Source of the DNA: Halichondria panicea
Lineage: Eukaryota > Porifera > Demospongiae > Suberitida > Halichondriidae
Direction: 5' to 3'
Assembly: GCF_963675165.1 (NCBI RefSeq)
Contig: NC_087377.1
Location: forward strand, 5,952,042 to 6,016,041
DNA: 64,000 nucleotides
The translations under genes were made by a program, and so were the position numbers. Shown one piece after another: positions 59,374 to 64,000 of this stretch. Each line of letters begins with the position of its first letter. Within the stretch, counting starts at the first letter, position 1. The notes beneath the pieces are model-generated. The model did not search any database and had not been told where the DNA came from. It saw only the letters and a program-made list of their open reading frames with translations.

Positions 59374-62300
59374 TCAAACATGATATATTGCATCTATCTC
59401 TATCAATACATCACTATAAAGTATCCTATCGCGTCTCAGTATCTGCACAAAGTCTGCAAACTTCCTGGGGAAACTCCTAACCCTGCCCAGTACTGCACTG
59501 TACAACCGACTTCCCTTAGAGTTTCTAGTTTCGTTCAATTCGCTTGTTTCGTCCATAGTGGCTTGAGAGATGAATCCTTCACCATATAGAGCCTGAGCAA
59601 GTGCTTTTGGGTCTTTAGACATGGCGTGGTTGAGCTTCACACTACATCGGACCATTGTGTTGTAGGCATTAGAGCAGTCACATTGGGAGTAGTCATAGTC
59701 ATTGTTGAGTTCGTTCACTACTGGGTATGAGAATGCAAAAGCGGGCACATCCATATGAACTACGGTACAATAAAACCTCTAAAAATAATACCTGTCAGTG
59801 TTATACGCAGGGTTTTGCCTATGCAAACTGGTCGGGTACCGACCTCTATAAACGACCAGCACTTACCTCTCTGCCACCACTAGCTACAGTAACTCTCTAC
59901 ATAGCTAGCTACAGCATGCGCATAATTATGTGCAAGTGAGGCATACAGTAGTGTGTTAATTGTGCATGTGTCTGTCTGTGTAGACTGATCAAGGGGATGC
60001 AAGTAAGAGTTTCTATAGGCTTCTAGTCATGTTTTGGATTTTAATTCGTGGATTTGCAAAAATAATTGTCCATGGAGTGTTGCGACTCTACTTAGTAGTT
60101 AGCTCTGCACTAGAATGCTGGTAGCTAGCTGCATGCTAGGCTTTACTGATGCAGCAGCAATCATTCTTTTTAGCTACAATCATGAGCTTGCAGAAAAATT
60201 AATGCAAAAGTGTTCATCATGTTATTTTACTGATACAGTGCAAACTCCATTAACAACCACCTCCAAAGAGCAACCAGCACACGCTATAAACGGCTAAGAG
60301 CTCATGTCCGGATTGAAACTAAAATGACTTCAATGTAGAGCAACCTCTCAGGAGCGACCACCTCTCTACTCCGTATAATGAGCAGCTTTCTCGTCCCCAA
60401 CCAAGTTTAGCAATGGAAAATAACCTCCCAGAACGGACAGCCACACCCATAATTAGTAGACAATTATTGCTGAGATATGAAAACCTAGCTGTAGCTTGTC
60501 CCTAAGAGCTTGTATGAGCTAAAGAAGCAGTTAGCAAAGCTCTAAGATTCATTTGCAGCAAGAAATGACTCATAGAGCATACATACATGTAGCTGGCAAT
60601 CAAAACCTCCTAAGGAAGACCACCTCTCTATAATGGCCAAAAGGCTGTTCCCCAATGGTGTCCGTTTTATGGAGGTTCCACTGTATCATGTTCCTATGAT
60701 TCTATTGGCAATACCTTAATGTTACTATTATAAACAGGTATACTACTTATAGTGAATTTGTAATTAACGCTAAATTAAGTCCGCGCTAATAATAAAACGC
60801 ATTAAATAATGAATTGATGAACATTTTTGCACTGCATGCCAGAATCACAAAGAGTGGGTAATAATCGACCATGATTGTTGTTAAAAAGGATCGATGCCAA
60901 AAGTATAAGTCTAAAATGAATGGCTAGCCTTGAACCTCACTCTTACAGCTACCAATAGCTAGCGCTAACTACTAAGTAACACTCCATGGACAAGTTTTTC
61001 TACGCACTCTTCTGAAAGACTGCAATGGCCATTCCAAGTAGGCATAACTCGGAAACGAAGCATTATTTTGCAAATCCTTTTAGACGCCTATAGAAACTCT
61101 CTTCATTGATCCTTGAGCAGCTGTAGCAGTCTACACGCACACAGACACATACACACGCTAAACACAGACACAGACACACACTACCGTATACCTCGGTGCA
61201 CGCATGCCACGAGTCATAAATAATTATAATAATTATACTTGCACGTTTTTTGTCTTTCTGGTGAAATTTCTCTCTAGAATTGTTCAAGCATAAACAAACG
61301 AGCAATTTTTTTTCGGGGTGGGAGAAAAGACCCTGGTCTAGCCTGGTACCACTCAACTAATCCTGGGTCAGTATGTTTCTTCTGTCCTCGTTTTCACACC
61401 TGATTAAAATTAATGTATGGATAATAATTTTTACCTGGGCTGTTATAAAGGTGTCTTGGTACAGCTCCAACAGACCGACCCGCTACAGAACCAGTAGCTC
61501 CAGCAACAGGTTGCTCTGTGGGAGAGGAAAAGGGTGTCTGAGTTTATTAATTATGTGTGTGCAACTCTATGAAACTTCACTCACAACCAACATACATGTA
61601 GATATTGGCCAACACAGTACATAATTTATAATTTATACGTACTTTGTTTCTTTTCCTTTGGTTCAGTGATCAGTTTTGGAAGCAGTCTCTTGCCTAGAGT
61701 AACAACAATTAATAGTGGCAGTAATAGATAATAATTATAATTATGCACCTACTATAATTATATGAAAACACTGCGGGTGCCGATACCACCTCGGTGAAGA
61801 CTCTAAACATTTATGACATGAAGCTACTAGCTATATTACACACATGTACAATATGCTGGAGGTAATGCAATGGTGTAAAAGAGTGGGAAATGATCGACCA
61901 TGATGGTTGCTAAAACGACGACAAAAGTACAAAGTATATACATGTAATTAATTAATGGCTGCTCTCATGATCTGATCGGTGGAGCTCTTTGTTCACTTTT
62001 GAAGCTACTTATAGCTAGCGTTTTAGAGCTATATAACTATTAAGTAGAATAGCAACACTCGATGTACTAGTTTTGTTACACACTACTCTGACTCCTGCTT
62101 GCACTTTAGCAAAAAATCTATACACACACACACACAACCGTATACCTCACTGAATCATGAGCTCACCGAGACATAATAATTACAGGGCCTCAAAACTTAG
62201 GGTTCACCCATAAAACTGACCTGCTTTAGTCAATGGCATGTCTTCGAGATCTTCAGGTAGTAACAACTCAAAACATTGAGCAGTAGAAAATCCCTCATCT

Positions 62301-63844
62301 GCAAAAAAGGTTTATCAGTATAAATCACAGCAAATTTTAGACTTCAAAACAGTTCTATAGCCTCATTCTAGCGTCGACTCCTATAGATGCTCAAGAGATT
62401 CCTTGGTCCAAGCATTGACCATTCGACGTCTTTTACTAGAGTTGTAAGCTCCTCTTGGATAAAATGAATCTAAACAACGCCCATGGACCCATGGAAGCTT
62501 AGCCATCTTCCCGTGATATCATGTGTGTATTTTACAAACGGAATACGAGCAGCACATAATCAGCAGCACACGTGTACTTGCATCCTGCACGTATCCGACA
62601 TTTGTTTAGCATTAATTTCGTGCTGTTTGCGTGCTGCATGGTGTATTTTAGACATAGGTGTGGGACGAGTGCAGGATAAGTGCGACTGTTATAGCTGTGG
62701 TACATGTGCTGCATGTGTACCTCATGTATGTAGCCTGCTCGTATTTGAAGGACGTGTGTTTTCCACATGTGTGCAGAACGCATGTAATGGCAGCTATGTA
62801 CATTCGTGCTGCACACATGCCACGTACGATTGGTGCTTTCATGTTGCACCTATACTATGCGCATTGAGCACGCGTGCTACCCGTGTGTGTGTAGACTGTG
62901 TGTGTGTGTAGACTGTGTGTGTGTAGACTGTGTGTGTGTAGACTGCTACTGCTCAAGGATGAATCAAGTGCAAGTAAGAGTTTCTATAGGCTTCTAGTCA
63001 TGTTTTCTTGGATTTTAATTTGTGGAATTTTTGCAAAATAATGCTTCGTTCTCAAGTTATGCCTACATGTAGTTTTGCTTATTTGGAATGCCATTGCAGC
63101 CTTTTCAAAAGAGTTCGTAGCAAAACTTGTTCACCGAGTGTTGCTACTCTACTTAGTAGTTAGCTCTGCACTAGAACGCTAGCTATTGGTAGCTGCAATA
63201 GTGAGAAGAGAGCTGCAAGGCTCTGCTGACTTGCAGCCATTAATTTTACACTAGAACTTTTGGTATCGATCGTTTTTACAACAATCATAGTCGATCATTA
63301 CCCACTCTTTGAGTTTCCCTGTGATTATGGATCCTGCATGCAGGAAAATTAAAATCTTGTGACATTGATCAATGTGTGTATAAAAGGTAGAGTTGTGTAT
63401 GTAGCTTTTGCACCTCCATCGAGGCATCAAAACCAGCGGTGCTTCCATTTTTGTGGCGGACATGTTTGCTCTTATTTCAATGGTTCCTCTTAACTAATTT
63501 ACACAATTTTACTGGTGAGTGTTTTTATTTATTCATGTCGACAGCCGAGAGTTAGCACTTCAGGGCTCCATAGTTTTAACAGAGTCAACATTTTCAAGTA
63601 CATGCATGTACATGTATTAAGTGACCTCTCAGTGCTCCACCCCAAAATCTATTCTCCTAACTACACAAGAGCTTAAAGTAAAGGACTACCTCTTGCTACA
63701 AAAAACAAAAATTAACGTTATGAATGTACATACTGCATAGAGACTAACCAGCCAGAGTTTGTATGTCCTTGCCAGACACCCCCTTGTGTGTCAGCCATGA
63801 AATGAAGGAGGGAAAAGTGTGGGGAGAGTCATCAACTACGCAAT
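59374..63844 (-). CDS. Gene E (partial): SAM-like domain, linker, C-terminal CARD-like domain
   Basis: Exons on minus: 63844-63749, 62298-62221, 61693-61643, 61515-61435, 59720-59374. All joins are phase 1, and the first exon begins in phase 1, so the gene starts beyond the right edge or in an unseen exon. The first three exons form a SAM-like fold (FISWLTHKGVSGKDIQTLA; DEGFSTAQCFELLLPEDLED; GKRLLPKL), split at the same DEGF point as in gene A. Exon 4 is an A/G/V/P-rich linker. Exon 5 encodes 115 residues resembling the CARD-like start of gene A (LAQALYGEGFISQATMDE, then FADFVQILRRD) and ends at TGA or TAA at 59374. No catalytic domain. The order is the reverse of gene A. Repeats fill its introns. 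Confidence 0.68.
59935..60235 (+). repeat. Partial R1 copy in the last intron of gene E
   Basis: 'gcaagtgaggcatacagtag' then 'agagtttctataggcttcta' and 'tctacttagtagttagctct' follow the R1 order, with internal deletions. It ends at the Tigger-like element 60236-60683. Confidence 0.65.
60236..60683. mobile_element. Mariner/Tigger-like MITE, TA duplication
   Basis: Ends CAGTGCAAACTCCATTAAC and the inverse-like ttttatggaggttccactg are flanked by TA on both sides. 'accacctc' motifs recur inside. It lies in the last intron of gene E. Confidence 0.7.
60800..61215 (-). repeat. R1 copy, inverted, in the last intron of gene E
   Basis: From 'gaacatttttgcactgcatg' and 'gggtaataatcgaccatgat' to 'ctaccgtatacctcggtgca', in R1 inverse order. 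The 3' tip is absent. Confidence 0.65.
61765..62175 (-). repeat. Diverged R1 copy in gene E
   Basis: 'tgaaaacactgcgggtgccg' at the left and 'accgtatacctcactgaatc' at the right are R1 termini; the middle is shortened. It lies between the second and third SAM exons. Confidence 0.6.
62880..63452 (+). repeat. R1 copy with GT-repeat expansion in gene E
   Basis: A run of four 'tgtgtgtgtagac' units precedes 'tgctactgctcaaggatgaa' and the full R1 block order, ending 'catcaaaaccagcggtgctt'. It separates the first two SAM exons. Confidence 0.7.
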
Positions 63845-64000
63845 CTGAGGGAGAGTAGTGTGTGTGTTTGCATATTAATTATTATGATCTAGTGCAGGCA
63901 AATGCAACAGATAATAATCTCACATGTACAGTTACATGACCTGCTAACTGTATGTAGCTTTGCGAAATACGCCCACCCTTTTCTGCAAGAAGTTTAGGCT

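Noticed and set aside
62483-62911. 142-residue cysteine-rich plus-strand open frame
   Set aside because: It comes from repeated gtgctgcat and tgtgtgtg strings, overlaps other long frames on both strands, and runs into an R1 copy.
1-64000. CRISPR array, tRNA, rRNA or prokaryotic operon
   Set aside because: No evenly spaced direct repeats, cloverleaf, rRNA-like stretch or Shine-Dalgarno-led gene run was seen; introns show the DNA is eukaryotic.

Overview
The window looks like nuclear DNA of an early-branching animal, most likely a demosponge of the Amphimedon type. Reasons: AT-rich sequence full of TACATGTA and ATAATTAT strings; genes broken into short exons by GT-AG introns; a cluster of death-fold genes (CARD-like, SAM-like and death domains); and very dense inverted-repeat DNA transposons, LINE relics and a Crypton-like fragment. 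The species name is inference. I saw no operon, tRNA, rRNA or CRISPR array.

The genes were assembled by hand from splice sites and reading phase. Gene B (minus, 2891-4035) is unrecognised and lies head to head with gene A (plus, 4376-9921), which encodes CARD-like, SAM-like and two death domains. A 4.3 kb Mutator-like (MULE) transposon with a perfect 9-bp target duplication occupies 10897-15196. Its minus-strand transposase (FAR1/ZSWIM3-like N-terminus, MULE core, SWIM finger, AT-hook, PHD finger) carries two homopolymer frameshifts and one in-frame TGA. Gene D (plus, 18630-35589) is the most striking: eight phase-compatible exons predict a 539-residue protein with a death domain, a complete astacin-type zinc metallopeptidase (HEFGHALGLDHEHQR, then SIMHY) and a C-terminal death domain. 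Its introns hold a Crypton recombinase fragment, a retroelement relic and many short transposons.

From 35590 to 51363 I see no host gene. The stretch holds a 200-N gap, a YqaJ/PHD plus DDE transposase relic, two LINE relics and nested inverted-repeat elements. Gene C (plus, 51364-56766) predicts three death domains; its last exon nearly matches the last exon of gene D. Gene E (minus, 59374 past 63844) has a SAM-like domain split over three exons, a linker and a C-terminal CARD-like domain, and starts beyond the right edge.

Genes A, C, D and E share one design: death-fold modules on exons bounded almost entirely by phase-1 introns, joined by short proline/serine-rich linker exons. The inference is a local cluster of shuffled adaptor or effector proteins for innate immunity or cell death, one of which gained a protease. 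Domain names rest on motif reading, and exon joins on splice consensus and phase; neither was checked with RNA or database searches.
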